The notes below the pieces were generated by a model. That model was not told the DNA's origin and did not search any database. It saw only the letters and a program-made list of their open reading frames with translations. From Bipolaris cookei (Eukaryota; Ascomycota; Dothideomycetes; Pleosporales; Pleosporaceae), in NCBI GenBank assembly GCA_002286855.1, contig NRSV01000011.1, positions 372,001 through 436,000 of the forward strand: a stretch of DNA of 64,000 bases, in the 5' to 3' direction. Numbering within the stretch: the first letter of the stretch is position 1; each line of letters begins with the position of its first letter. Shown here piece by piece: positions 34,429 through 48,752 of this stretch. A program made the position numbers and the translations under genes.

Positions 34429-37400
34429 CTGGCCGACCATGGCTTTGGGGGCTTGACTAGTCAAGTCGAGGTCCTCCGTGCATGGTGAGAAATCCAATGG
34501 TTGGGAATACGAGGAGAAGGGGGGGTGTTGGGGTGTTACAGGGTTTGTGCTGGTCACAAAGTCTGTGTGATTGATTTCAGCAAAGGCTATACACTTCTTT
34601 CGGACATGCATGCATTCTTCTTTAATTGGCAGAATATTTTCTACGACGTAACCACGATTTGGGCCATGGCATGCCTTTCTTCTTCGATTCACACTCCCTG
34701 AAGCTTTTCGAATATATCGGGGAGTACGTACATCTTTTCGACGCGCGATACTACAAGCGAGTCGAGCATTGCGGCGGCGTTGGGAAGACGGGATAGGTTA
34801 GGAAACACTATACGAGGATGGGATTTGAGTTGATGGCGCAGCAACTAAAGATTTGGCAAACGTCCGGCGCATACCACAATTCTGGCGAGGCAAACTTGAA
34901 AACAGCAGACAAGGTGTTTGAGGGCGTGTCAACAACGGAGCAAGAGAAGGGAAGATACCCAGGCAATACTGCAAGGCGCGCGTTCTCATTGGTCTTTCCC
35001 CTAATCCTTTCCTTTGTACTACACAACCGGTATCCTTTTTTTTACTTTGCTATATTATGCGTTAGCTTTCTTTCTATAACCATTTATCCTTATCTTTCTT
35101 TGCGACATTTCGCGCTTTTTACTTTATATTGGGATGAACAGGGGAGGGTTTTTTCTTCAACATCCAATATGGTACATGGTGTCACAGCATACTTTCTCAT
35201 GTTTCTCTACGAAACTTCAATTCTGTAATACCCCGTTACTATATTCAGTCCTTCCAGACAGTTACAGAGTTTACGGCCCGCACAGCACCACTTCCAACAC
35301 CAATGTTCTCATCTTGTTAGAGACTCTGGAACATTCGAATGCATCCTCAGTCTAGGAATGCAGTTACACGGCTCAAGATTACCCAAAATTTCGAAACATG
35401 CGCAGACATAAGTCTCACATATCGCAGCTTGCTACATGACGATGAACCAAGCTCACTGGGCGTCAGCATGTTCACGCCAACTGAGCCGAACGCACGTCAT
35501 GTCGTGTCTAGTAACCTAGGGTCTTGCCTGTCTCATAGTATGGTTTCAGATGTTGACGTGCACAACGGCACGACGAGGTTGATCTGAGACAGCGGTAGCC
35601 GCAGCCACAATATCGTGGCCTGACGAACATGATCACGTCAGGGTCAGAACGACAAGGAACATAGCTTGTATCCGTTGGCAGAAAGGGAGAGCTTAAGCAT
35701 GCGCATCACAAGTGGTGTTGTTTGCAGCTACCCTGCCTCTTCGATGTATCAGACACTGAGGAATCTTGCTATTCCGAGAGAAAGATTGCACGTGACGTGT
35801 TAACTTGGCAACTTGGGTTCTCTTTGCAGCTTTTTCGAGGTTTCACTCCAAGGATACATCACTTTCCCTTAGCAATGAGGCACACGTAGGGGAGTTATAA
35901 AATTCTCTTTACCACGAGCATGTATGTGTATACACTTGTCCCATTGGCTCGGAGACGTCGAATCGTCTAGCTCAAGCGAACCTCCAACACGACTACCTAC
36001 TACTGCCAACCACGATTCATCACATACGCACGCCTCATGGCTATCCCTCCCTTGCAAAGTCAACCACTCGCCACCCCCCCCTCGTCATCGCAATCATCGC
36101 CATATACAAGTTATCCGCCCAAGCGCGATCGCAACTTTCAATACTAGGAACCCTGCGCAAACTATACCGCTTGCAGGCGGACCCTGAACCCTGCCCTTAT
36201 AACGCCCAGACTAGCAATTCGGGGACCTGTTCCGCGCCCACTTCGCTACTCCTGCGCCAAACGGCTGCCGAGCAAGCGCGTGCAAGCCCCAAATCGGAGG
36301 AAAGTGCGATAAATCATAAAAGGCCAAGAAAAAAAACGATAAGAGGTATGGTAGGTCGCGCGAAGCCGAACGCGCAAGCGGGGAACAGGTTGCGCGCATG
36401 AGGCGGCAAGAAGGCGCGATTACTGGGATGGTCGATTATTCGCACCGCGCAGTAGAGCTAACCGGGTCTTCCCTTTCGTTTGCGGCGCCGGAGCAATATC
36501 AGCGGGAAGGGAATCTGTCTCCGACGTTGAAACTATTGAAGAGCTCGGATGAAGGCGCGATGGACCGGGGGGCTAGGGTGCGCATGTGTGCCATTCCTTT
36601 TTGGCGACTGCCAACGGGTTTACCCTGTTGGCAATCAATGGCCTTGGTATGTTGGATGATCAACATAAGCAGGGGGCGGCGGTGCGGAGAGATAGTGTGA
36701 AAAGAAAGCACACAAAGGGGAATATGGAGTATATGCCGAAGGAAAAGAGATATGGTGACGACGTTGCAAGAGGAACGAAGAAGCAAAAAAAGACACAAGA
36801 TTAATCCCCGCATCAGCCAACCAAACGCCGTTATTACGGCTATATTTTCTTTCTTTCTCCACATCCAGCATACCTATTTCTTGCTCTACGGGGAAGACCG
36901 CATCCACTCAATCAACCATCTTGCGCCGCAAAAAGAAAAGCGCAATCCCTCCATTCGGACCCCCCTTGTCCCCAAGGGATCGACTCGCCTCCACCCATTC
37001 TCCAATACACGGCTTTGCTAAAATGACCCACTGTCAACTACTTACGAAAAAACCTTGTCTTAGCAAGCGACGATGCGGCGGAGCAGCTTACCCGTGACGG
37101 AAGGCGAACAAGACAAGAGAATGAGCAGAGTGAGGCTGGGGCGGCCCAAACAAGGTAACTGTTGACGACGATGACGCCTCCAACTTGCTGCCTCCAAAAA
37201 ATCCACAAGAATAGAAGCAGCGATCAACGTAGCACAGATCCGCAACCCCTCGAATCAAGTGTCCATCTTCTCCGAGTACGAGATACCGTGGCGATAGGCG
37301 ACAAGACTCACAATGATGAGCGAGCAAAAGAAAAAGACTCCGATGCAGATGCCGTAACCACTCCCACGGGCCCAAACACTCTTTTCGTTATCCTTCGCCC

Positions 37401-40400
37401 TCCCGTGCTGATTTATACTCGCCAATACTTGCCTACCGATAATCATACCATGCGCTTTGATCCTCCCACCCCCTGTGCCGTTTGCATTAGCTGAACTCGC
37501 CACTCTTCCCTTCCTCGCCTCCAATAGGCAACGTACCTATTGCCAACGGGTCTGCATCGCTAACCAGCCATATCTCCATACATATACATATACATACTAA
37601 TGGAATGGGAAAGGGGAAGGTAAAATGTGAGTTATTGATCAACTGCAAACTAACGGCTTTTGATAGCTAGGCAATCTTTTTCACCCCACTACTTTAACGG
37701 TAACGTCCATCCCCCTCCCCCAAACGGACGACTTTTAGATATGCGAGGTGAGCATGCAGGTAGTGCCGTCACGCTCTGGATTAGGCAAGCACGTAATTCG
37801 CCCGATGCGCGGATGGCGGGAAGGAGGGGGGTGTGGGAGGGATATGGGGTGTGCGCACACACACACTCTCACCCCCTTGTCTGCGTACGCCCTTGCCCCT
37901 TGACCCTCGCTTGCACTGGACATCGTCAGAATGAGGGCGAGGGAGAGAAAAATGGAGCTTTTGCGGATTGGGCTCCTGGGCGATTTGCTGGCCAGGGGTG
38001 GTGGTGGTGCATCACTTGGGCAGGTGGATGGAGAGATCTGGTCGATTAAAGGTATGTATGGTCAGATTTTTTTTCCTTTTCCTGATTTTCTTTTTAGAGG
38101 GAGGGGGGAGGGGGGGGGTGGAAAGGTGCGGATTGTGGAAGTGTAGGTGTGATTGAGGTAGTGAATGGTACAAGAATATGTGTGTAGAATGTGTGATAGT
38201 AACAGCAAGGAGGAATGCTGTTTTTGCTAGTGAGTTTCATTCTTCAACCGGCATTTGGAGGTATATTGGACCTGCGCAAGTCGTGTCCAGCAAAACATGT
38301 ACACACGTAGGTAGGTGTCGCGGGCAACGAGTAAGCAACTCGCTTCACCGGAATGTGGGGAATGAAGATACAGGATGACGTGGGCAAGTCGGAGGGAATG
38401 GGGGATCGCGGTAGCGATGCCGGGTTGTACATGGTTTTCCCAGCATGTGTGTGTGTCGCTTAGCCTACGGTCAGTCGCTCGGTGGGAAATCATGGCAGCG
38501 TGTGCTCAGATAGAGTCTTCGTGCAGAAATGGGGCGTCTCAACAGATTGAGGGGCGTGTGGACTACTTCCACACACACACACGTATATATAAAGTGAAGC
38601 AGAGGAAGCACAGAGACGGGGGTCCAAGTTAGCTGCACACGCAGAACAAGGCCGGTCGGATAACATGCAAGGCACGATCCTTAAAAGGCTGTCCTTGTCT
38701 TGCGCGAATAACATTATTGGTGTTGTTCCTGGCTCGGAGTAAGTACATACATGAGGTTGTCTCCGGAAGGGGACAAATCGAACAAGGGTACCCTTTTTTT
38801 GCCCAAAGGCTATATAGTAGTGTTCCAAAGTGACCCCGATGAGGCAAAACGTCATGGTTTCGCTACAACACTTGACTAATGTTTCCCGATCTCTGCCCTT
38901 GTAGTTGGAGTCATGGAGCGGGAAGGGGTGGTGGTTAGTCAAGAGCATATCGAACGATACTCGCATATCTCCACAAGTGACAAGACAGGTAAACGGGCAA
39001 GCAGATCACCGCTACTAGCTCGGTGACTCGCTGCGTTTTCTTTGGGCTAGTACTACGATGGCGGCCAGTTATAAGATACCTGCATGTGATCATTGCACCA
39101 TTGTCCATCGCCGGGAACTTGACACCTGCAAAAAAAAAGTTGCGGCTACGAACTAATGTTCCGGTGAGCGTTATGCCATGGGGGAGTGGAGAGGGAGGTG
39201 GGGAGGGGGGAGGGCTCCACTGCCGAGCACTGGATCCGGCATTGCGACGCACTAATATCCTGAAACAGAGGACGAATAACTATTATCATGAGCTTGTGTG
39301 TACATACATTAATGGGCCAGCCGCATGATGAACATTTGACCGGAACTCCACTTTTGCTGACTACATGTGTGCAGAAGAAGGTTTCAATTGTTGGCCGCAT
39401 ATGCCCGATGACAGTAAAGGTTGTCAAAGTTTCTTCTTCGTCTTTTTGCGACCAAACTCCGGCGCATGATCGAGGTTGAATAGGCACCACTGACCAGTGG
39501 CTCAGCTCTCGGCCATTTTTTTTGTTCGGGGCCGGGCTACTAGGCGAAAATTGGGGGGAGGGGGAAGGGGGGAAGGGTCTTTGCATTTAGAGACGTAGCT
39601 CAACGTGCTCGACACTTGTTGCACAAAATCAAAAATAGAGATACGAGAAGGAATGATGTTTGTGTTTTGAAAATATATAGTTGAAGAGGGGAGGGGGGGT
39701 TTCGGCCTATAGTACAGCCGATGTGTAATCTTTCCGAAATTCTATTTGAGAGAGGTAGATAGGCATACAAAATGATACAACAATGTATGTACATTGGCTA
39801 TCAAATCGCAAGTATTTTTTTTGCAAGAGTCGTGAAAACAAAAGGAAGGCCAACCAGACTCATGCCTGTAAAGTTTCATCAGTCAAATGTAATTTGACAT
39901 AGTCATGGTTTGCGCTTTGACTGTTCGGCCATATTAAGAGACGCTCTAGACAATGACATGAGACTTGTAATTCGTGAGGCTGTGTTTGACAGCAAGGACC
40001 TTCATTTGAACAGGCTACTGACCATCAGTGAAGCCCAACTCATGATCTAGAGATCCCTATCCTGGTAGCATAGCTCTCCAGCTTAAGCTCTTCCTTACAG
40101 AGTAACTTCGCTACACTTTCTAAGGAGTCTTATTGCTGCTCTTGTGGAACAGTCTTGAGTGAGGCTACAGAAGTGGGTTGAGCAGAAGAACAATGTAGAC
40201 TTGATTCATTTCGCTTGTAGATTACATACTTCATACCCAGCTGTGGGCACGATATCGCTGTGCAATCTCTATAGCTCTAGGTGCCTGCGCATGGTTGAGA
40301 TGATTCTGGGTTTGTATGAGATAGTGGGAGTCAACTCATAAGTGGTCAGGAGTGAAGGGAAGGCCTATGGTGGCGGCGATTCAATCATGTTTGTTTACCG

Positions 40401-43400
40401 TGGGAACTTGCCATAATGAGAGCCCTAAGCAATCCAGTGTCATCTTAGACAAGTCTCCAAATGTGGCCTGATACCACAAGATGCCACTGCTACCGGATTT
40501 AGCTATATAGCATCTGCTTCCGGGTCAGTCCGCTTTCAGGACAAAACATGTAATCTGGGCTGATGGTGAATTCCGTTTGGGTGTGAGGGACCTGTCTGCA
40601 ATTCGTCACATCCTATTACCACGTTCGATACCATACCATCACCGGGAAGATGATCCCGTATGCAATACCTCCTGGGACGACAGAAAATGAGCCCATATGC
40701 TCACCCACAGCAGCGCCCTATCACTGACGCCTTGCTGGTTAAGTGCACCCACTCGTGCTGCAGCCGTGTTTTCCAGGCAATCAAGCTGCGGCGATCCATG
40801 CTCGACAACGCGCAAGCCCCGACAGATCACCCAACGAGAGAGGTCATCCTCTCGGGCTAAAGAGAGGTGATATGGATGACCGAAGCATTACCGCAAACCG
40901 GAAGTATGCTACAGTCCCCATCCGGTAGCGAGTGATTCATTTCATCCGCCTTGTGCCCAGGCCAGCCAATAATGCCTCCAAGCTGGCGATATCAGACGCC
41001 TGCTATAGTTGGATATTAATCGTGGCCAAGTAAGACAGCGGATATGGCTGAGTGGATCTGGCCGTGCGCAAGGTGTTGGCCACTGGACTTGGTGATTGCA
41101 CGCTCAACGCTCGCTTCCGCGGGTGAACCGTTAGTGAGGTAAAATTTTCTGCTAAAAGTCTGGCGGTGGCGAGTCTAGACGTTGGGGACTTGCTTTTGCG
41201 CTGTTCGTGTGCCAGCCGTTGGGGCGCCACCTGACTGTCGCATACCCCTTTGTTTCTCAGCGCATGCCGGCTCCTTTGACCTCTCTATCCCGTGACTCAC
41301 TCTACTGACGCATCTTTGTAGCTTATAGTTACGCATCCAGTTTGTGGGCATTGAGCATCACTCCGAGAGATTGCAGTAGAGTCCATCCCTCTTCAGATCT
41401 TCAGGGGAAGGTTAGTTGTCCAACAAAGACCGATCTGTAATGCACACAGGAAGAAGATGCGATGCTTTCGCTTTGACGCGTGTGAACACAGTGACGCCCT
41501 TTTTCGATCCTCCCGTGCCTGGTTTGATGCAGTGACAGCTGGTTGGTCGTGACTCCTGCGGAAACCAACAAGCCCTTCTCTTATCGCGTGAGCAGTGTCG
41601 CAAATAGAAAAAAGTAAGCAATAAGCAGAGAGTGTCACTACGGGAACGAGTGATACGAGGAATGATGGCGAAAATTGTCGCCCAACGCTCAACTCTCGCT
41701 TTAAGTCATCATCATGGAGCCTGAGACCGGCACAACAGGGGGGTACGTTTCAGATGTGGAGCTGTTGGCTGACGTGAATCCTGCAGGTTTGCCTAAGTCT
41801 CTCCTGGATGATTACATGTATCTTGGATGCTTTATGCGCTGCCGACCGGCTGTGAACGCATTTATTTGATGATGTGAAGATTTGGAAGAATGAAGGTAGG
41901 TACGTTGCAGAACGGGTGTGGCGCCAAGGCTGACAATTCTGAATCATGTTCAGGCGAACCCCATGCTTTGCATGACGCAGCCGTAGCATCTCTGTTTTCA
42001 TATATCAAATTCAAGAATGTCGACTACAACTTCAAAACACAAATCAAAAATGTGATTTGAGATGATGTGTAATTTTCTGTCGTGATTTGTAGTCGCTTTA
42101 TGACATGAATCGTATAGGTGGCAAATTTGATTTACAAGTCTGATCACTAGTACCCCATTCTAGATGACAAGTTTGAAGAAGACATCAGGAAAATCCGTAG
42201 CACTAAGAGGCTAATTGCTTGTGAAAATCTCTTCAAATGTGACCCTAGTTTGGTCAAATCACTTCCATGCATATTGAGATGATGTCGAGTCAGGTCCGTA
42301 TGGCTACATTAACCAGTACAGATATCGACCGTTACAGTCACGCAAGCATTCGTTCATGATTGTTCTCGAATATCATTTAGGAACTTCAATATGTGACATA
42401 TGGAATCGTTTAAAATAAATGTATACCTTCATAGGACGTCTGCAATCAAAAGTGCACAACAGATCTGTCACACTCGCAATTACAGTTCCCCAGAAGCTCG
42501 ACAGTTTATACCGACACTGAACACTATCATCCACTGAACGAATCAAATAGTTCTACCACTTATGGTTTGCAGATGATGCAAGTATCATTATCAAGCTAGC
42601 ATGTTCAACCGGCTTCGAACTGGGCATAGCCCTCGAGAACCTTAAGAACCATCCAATAAGATCAATAAGCGCGAGCAAAGCAGCCACCGAAAACTATATT
42701 GAATCTTCCATCCATCAGCCCTGAGCTCGATCTCCCCGAAACTTACTGAGAGGCCAGTAACGTTACGAACAGTGCCTGTATGGATATACGAAACAGTTGC
42801 TAGCTATATGGATTTGTAGTTATGAGCTTGTGGGAATGTGGGAGTGGGGATATCTTATATGGATACATTACCCAAATCAAAAAGACCGTCATCTCAATCT
42901 TTAGTCAACAAAAATTCCTAGTATTCTTGAGCTACTTCATCACCTGTCTACCTTAATAACTATAGAATAACCAGTAACCATTTAAGTACATCACTTATAA
43001 ACACGGAGTGGATACAAATATCGAAACGGGGACTTCGGACGCCCTAATATATACCAATACAGCCACATGCTGTGTATCGAGTGCTTGTAGACAACTTGTA
43101 ACCAAACAATCTTCACTCGAAGCGTGTACAATTCGCAGTCCCTTGTTGCTGGCTGTAGTACAGAGCAAGAAAACACAGTGACGAGACGAACAACGAATAC
43201 CCGATCCATCGCACTCATGAATGACTTCACAAATTCATACCTCGAGCGACGGTGAACACCACATCGACAAGTGCTGCAAAAAGCGACTAGACTCCCCTCC
43301 TTCGACTTCGCAAGCTCCAAAATAGTAGTTTCGAGGCGTCACTAAAAGAACCTTGTACGCTAAGCCCGTCATACCGCCCGAAGAAATATATACCTCGATC

Positions 43401-44307
43401 CATACTTCGCCTCCCCTTCCACAGCAAACAGCCTAGCATCTCCAACAACAGCGGTGAAAACGACAATGAGTACATCTGTATTACTCGACCACATCAGAAT
43501 CTACTCATACCCCACCAATCACATCTTCTACCAAGTTCTACAAAAAAGCCAACACTCCTTATACAAAACCTTCATATACTTAAGTTCCCCAAACTCTACA
43601 TTGAATTAGTACTATAACTCCAATCATCACAACAAGCCTAACCTAACACCACACTCAGTTACAATTAAACCCTCCAGCAACTTGACCATTCATTTCATAA
43701 GTATCAACCAGTCTCGCCACTCAATTTACAACCGCAAACCAACCCCCCCCCTCTTCATCTTACTCCAAACTCTGATGAGAAATGCTCCAGAAGAAACAAT
43801 CCATATATGGAAGCACATCTCCCGAGAATTTCCCAGCATGATTATTTTGCAAGTTAACCGACGCTTTACCAAGCATCGCCCACTTTTATCTTGATGCTCT
43901 TTCCCAAGAAAAAGAAGTGGAAAGAAACATATTTCCCTTCACCATTCCACTACCCAAGCTACCCAAGTACAACAGACGAGCCTACAATCGATAGTTTATA
44001 GGCAATCAGCAAAGTTACTCATCCACTCATCGCAGGAGCATCACGCTGTAATGGATAGAGTAAACACAGTACATACCTAACACCGCAAAGCCCATACGTA
44101 CACATCACCATGGTAACGAAAAAGTTTCCAAGACCGAGAAGAGAACAAGCACACTCTGATCCTCTATCTCTCGAGAAATCACATCACCAACACCGCACAG
44201 CCTCATACCGAATACCGAATACTTTGTTCCTCATTAGCCCCACTTATCCTCAGAACCATGTCACATAATCACACCGAGCACCCCAAGCACTCCTGAAAAC
44301 CTCACCA

Positions 44308-44342
<35 letters not shown>

Positions 44343-44627
44343 ACAAATCCTCACAACCACTACGAAGGGACACAAGCGCAACAGCATCCTCTACCGCAGC
44401 CCATCTTAGATTCTGACGACGTAACTTGGACAGTTCTATAACTAAGCATGAATGATAAGCCTTTGTTGAAATTGGAATCATTAAAAAAGGAAGAAGAAAG
44501 AAACAAGGACAAAGGTAAGGACATTAGAGACCCCGAAAGATGGAAAGACGGAAGCAAAACAATAGCAAAACAGACACATGATGATATTTTTTTCCCGCGC
44601 ACCTCTTTGAGGGGGAAGAGGAACCAC
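34429..44627. other. 10-kb gene-poor region
   Basis: No open frame here shows a recognisable domain or a plausible spliced model. The first 5 kb have mixed composition with CT and purine tracts (for example 38050-38120 and 39180-39220). About 39840-44300 is AT-richer and lacks long frames on both strands. A (CA)15 microsatellite lies at 44309-44338. It may be long regulatory sequence of the Myb-like gene, or decayed repeats too mutated to recognise. Confidence 0.5.
44309..44338. repeat. (CA)n microsatellite
   Basis: About fifteen CA units, 290 bp beyond the 3' end of the oxysterol-binding protein gene. Confidence 0.95.
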
Positions 44628-46768
44628 TCACGATTGCGCGTCATGAAACTCTTCCTCCTCCAATGTCTGACTGTCTGTCCTCCGTAAAAGATCGTCCTTG
44701 TGTGCTTCTTTGGCTGGGTTGGAGTGAAGCAGTTTGCTTGGCGGGAGTTCATCAGCAAACTTTGGTGGGTTTTCTGACGAGACCGTCTCTGTTTGCGATA
44801 CTGGCTTTTCGAGAGCTGGCTTTTCGGGAGGCGGCGGTTGTGGATTACTCGAATCGATGGGGTTACTGCTATGTATTGGGGGCGGGGCATGAGTCGTTGT
44901 TCCGTCGAAGTTGCTGGGAGGACCTACGCTCTGTTGCTGATGCTGTGCTATTTCTGCGGGCTCTGACTGTACAGCAGTTGGCTGAGATTGTGCGGGTTGC
45001 ACCTGCTCAGTAGGTACCTGTTCAATAGGCTGAGTAGACTCGTTTGTTTGAGTTTGATGGATACTCGATGTCCGTGAAGGAATGTTGAATGGTTTCTCGG
45101 GCTTCTGACCCGGGAGTATGGCATGAATTTGCAAGATCTGCTTGACCACCTCGTCTGAGGTCTTTCCGTCACTGCGTCTTGTCAGATTGGATCGAGCATA
45201 GGGGGTTTGAATACGAACATCTTGGCGTTAATGATCCAATCCAGGTCCTCCTCGCCTTCTTCGCTCCCACCGTGACCACCCCTTACGCGTCTAAAGAGTT
45301 GCGGATGCCAGTCGACACCCTCGCTGTTTCGTTTTGCAGCTTCTTGGCGTTGCCTGTCTTCGATCCTTGCCTTTGCATCCGTTGCAACATCCTGGTCCCT
45401 CCGCTTCACGGCTTCTGTCACTTCATGCCACAGCCTCTGTGACTCTCGCTCGTCTTGTTCCTCCAGAGGGCGGGCGCTGGGTGGCGTATGCTTAGTATGT
45501 GCGGCGTCAAACAATAGCTCTTTCTTGCCAATCTGCAAAAGTTAGCCAGTTCTTGTAGTCCAAGACAACAAATCCCTACAGTCAGATCCTTAATGTACAT
45601 TTCCTCGTTCCATTGGCCGGAAAGTTCGAACAAGTTTTTGCCACTCGCATCTTTGATGAAGCCACCAATGGCGTTGTATGTTCCGCTAAAATAGCCCTTG
45701 GTCTTAAATTCAAGGTCGGCGCTTAGTCCAGTCTCAGGACAGCGAATATAGGCGTGGTCACCGAGCTCGTACTTCATGGTTCCGAAAAGAATGCCGCGCG
45801 CATACATGTTAGGTTGCGTGACAAAGCTATAATCTCATGAGCTTCCCAGACGTAAAGGCTATCTCAGCTACTCACAATCGTTCACCAGTGTTCAAGAGCC
45901 GCAGTATCGCAATGCCCTCCATCATACTCGCAGCAGAGTTTCCCAAAAACTTGCTCCTGGGCTTGAGAGTTCCGTCTATGCGGATGTGGTGTTCAGGCGC
46001 CATGAAGAAATAGCTCGACTTTGGTGGGTGGTGCGACGTTTGCTCGGCAATGTAATATCCTTTGGTGCCGTCGGAGTAGTCCCAATAGCCGGTGAATATC
46101 TCGCCGAGTATAGGGTTGAGCGGCTTCTTGACTCCACTACACTCACATCAGTTGTTGCGTACGGGCGGGTTATAATTGCGGGTATGCATACGGGGGCTTG
46201 ATGTGCCATCCACTGAGATAAAACTTTGTCACAGCCACGAATCGTTGCACAGGGTCCTCGATCTTGGTAATGGGAAGCAGCGTTTCCGGATGTGCCATAA
46301 AACTATCCTGTCAGTCAGCATGCGTTGCCGACGTTGGAAATTCAGCCTGGTACACACTTTGTTATGCGCTCCAGCATCGACCGCGGTTCGAGGATAAAAG
46401 TGGGCAGCGTGACTCTGCTCAGATCGGCACCGGGCCGCAGCTGTGATATAATGTGGGAGAGCACTGGGTGTTGTTGTGTTAGCCAGTGTCCAGTGTAACA
46501 GCCAGCCTCGCAGCGTTTTCGGAAGACGCACTATTGCCCTGCTCTGAGTCCATGATGGTCTCGTCTTCTTTGGTGACATCTTCACCGCCATCATGTCGCC
46601 GTGTCTCGTCTATAGAGGAGCCGCGACTACCTAGATGTTCAGTCAATCGTCAGCGTCAGGTCGTTGGCAGAAATTTGTTCGGAAGACTCGGTACGAGCGG
46701 TGGCTGGGATATGACGCACTTGTAAGGGACGTCCGCCGATGTTTGGAAACGCCAGGTAAATGTGGCAT
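44628..46768 (-). CDS. Oxysterol-binding protein homologue, Osh6/Osh7 type
   Basis: Eight exons: 46768-46720, 46630-46532, 46463-46358, 46302-46192, 46136-45876, 45826-45580, 45532-45219 and 45171-44628, giving 576 residues. Seven introns of 47-89 bp each restore a conserved stretch. The lipid-binding core holds LPTFILEPRSMLERITNFM, KKPLNPILGE (125-134) and the family signature EQTSHHPP (153-160). The first two are typical of yeast Osh6/Osh7, which carry phosphatidylserine and PI4P between ER and plasma membrane. No PH or ankyrin domain precedes it, as in those short homologues. After the core come an Arg/Glu-rich helix and a Pro/Gln/Ser-rich tail ending FHDAQS. Donors at 46719, 46531 and 45218 (GTGCGT, GTGCGT, GTTCGT) are atypical but forced by frame. 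The start follows a short basic N-terminus, MPHLPGVSKHRRTS. Confidence 0.92.
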
Positions 46769-47571
46769 GCTGGCTGCTGGTTGTTGAAGGTGGGAGTAGG
46801 TATGAGGAAATAGGCCAACAGGGCAAAAGGGAATGTAGGCTTTAGGCAGCCTGGAAACGCCCCGATCGAACCTGTCTTGGTGCTTAGGGTGCGTGCGGGC
46901 GTGGGGGAGCTCTACTAGTCCAGGGCTCTTAGCAATGACGAGAGGGGCGGCTTCACAAAAACTAGCGACCCCGCGCTACGACACTGGTTTGACAGCAAAA
47001 GGGCAAACATCAACAACGAGGAGCCAAGGGCCAAAGTGCAGGCAATGAGGGGGCTGGAAAGATCTGCGCAACACTGCATAAACAATCTCTAGACACTCAG
47101 CTGACTTGCACCGTGGCGACAGCCAAGCTGGCTTCTTTGAGCCGACAGCGGGGCAGTTGTCTCGTCCGCCGTGTACCCCCAAGGCCGCAGGCAGCATTGC
47201 TAGGTACAGAGGCATATCTTGGGTGTAAATGAGCCTGATACGTATCCAGTGGATGTGTGTACATCACATGCGTGTTCTAGCGGTTCCATGGAACGCTCGG
47301 GAGCGAAACGGTGGAGACTTGGTGGATGCTTCATGGATGTCTACCCCTGTGTGCTTACGGTGGAACCGACTGAAGGGAATATGGACAAAACGATGCGGCA
47401 GATGCTCCCTCTGCCACTGATTCCCAAGAATGGTCGTATTTGCATTATTCTGCTGATGCAGGTCGTATCCAAAATTGGCACATGGCTGCTTATATTTTCC
47501 TATAAAGGAAAAAGAAATTAAAAAGTGTAAGTATGCTTGGGTATATTAGTGAAGATTGTGATGAGGCTATC
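46769..47571. other. Intergenic region, PNC1 end to OSBP start
   Basis: 0.8 kb between two minus-strand genes, presumably the promoter of the oxysterol-binding protein gene. No gene seen. Confidence 0.6.
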
Positions 47572-48361
47572 TTAGTCCAACACGCTCTCGCCAGCCTGGT
47601 CTGCGTTCTTCGCACTTTGTTCCTGGATTTTTTTGGGTAGGTTCTTGACCTTGAGCATTTGCACATCGCTCCTGCTTATCACTTTGACACTGTGCTCCTC
47701 GTACTCCTTGTGCACTTGTTCCATGGCTGAGGGGTCCACCGCTCTTGTCGCCTCGCCAACCACCCATGTTTTGAAGCCTTCCCTCTGTGCATCAATGGCC
47801 GTGTATCTTACACAGTAGTCAGCTGCCAAGCCAACGACGTAGACGTCTGTGATGCCGGCCTTGTGCAATGTCTCTGCCAGGCTGCTCCTGGCGACACACG
47901 GACTCTTGAAGGGATCTGCAAATGCCGAGTACATCTCGACGCGCTTGTCCTGGCCTTTTTCCACAATATGATCTACCTTGCTGACATGTAATTCTGACAG
48001 CAGTTCCGAGCCCTTTGTTCCCTGGACACAGTGATCTGGCCATAACTGCGTCTCCTGCTTTTCTTCCGGGTTGTGCGGGTTCACGATTGTAACTGTAGAT
48101 TCAAACGGCTTGTTCTTCGGCGCTGGGTGATTTGAGGCGAAGGAAATGTGGTCTTGCGGATGGAAGTCCTTGGTTGCCACTTTCAAGGCGAAGGGGTAGT
48201 CGAGGCATTCGTTGATCACCGGTACTATGTCGCGACCTCCTGCCACTGCCAGCGCTCCGGTCTGGTCTGTGAGCGACGGTCAACAAGCGGGCTGGGCGAC
48301 TTACTGGCGGGCAAAAATCTTCCTGCACATCGACAATGATTAGCGCGGGTTTGAAAGACAT
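47572..48361 (-). CDS. PNC1: Nicotinamidase
   Basis: Exons 48361-48305 and 48261-47572 give 248 residues; the 43-bp intron (GTAAGT/ACCAG) joins EDFCPP to TGALAVAGGRD. The enzyme deamidates nicotinamide to nicotinate in the NAD salvage pathway and so removes the sirtuin inhibitor nicotinamide. All active-site residues known from yeast Pnc1 are in place: the triad Asp11 (IIVDVQEDF), Lys121 (IVEKG) and Cys169 (GLAADYCV), and the metal ligands Asp51 and His53 (TKDFHP) and His96 (WPDHCVQGT). Length exceeds yeast Pnc1 (216) by a loop and a charged C-terminal tail. It is divergently arranged with COX4, start codons 391 bp apart. Confidence 0.95.
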
Positions 48362-48752
48362 TGTTAGTATTGGGATAGAATCTAGTAGTAGTGGGGTGAG
48401 ATCACAATGGTTGGTCGAGATGCAATGCGTGGATGGAGGACAGCACGGCAAAAGGCTATGTCAAAGGGTGTTTTTAGTGTACAAGATCAATCAGCATAGC
48501 GCATGGTGCTGCAAACGATTATTAGTATATGCAGCTGGAAAACGAGCCGTTGGCAATTGAGCGATTTACAGAGGAAGAAACTGCAATGGGTTCGGTGGCT
48601 CTGCTCAGCCGCTGTGGCTTGACGGATTGGGCCTTACCTAAGCAGTGCGCAAAGCCAAGCTTCTCTCGTGACGGAACGCAATCCCACGATCACGAACTCG
48701 CAAGCTCGATAGCCACCCCCACCCTCTCCACTCAACCTCAATCGCTCTCGCC
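48362..48752. promoter_or_regulatory. Shared upstream region of PNC1 and COX4
   Basis: 391 bp separate the two divergent start codons and must contain both promoters. CT-rich sequence precedes the COX4 ATG. I see no recognisable named element. Confidence 0.6.
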
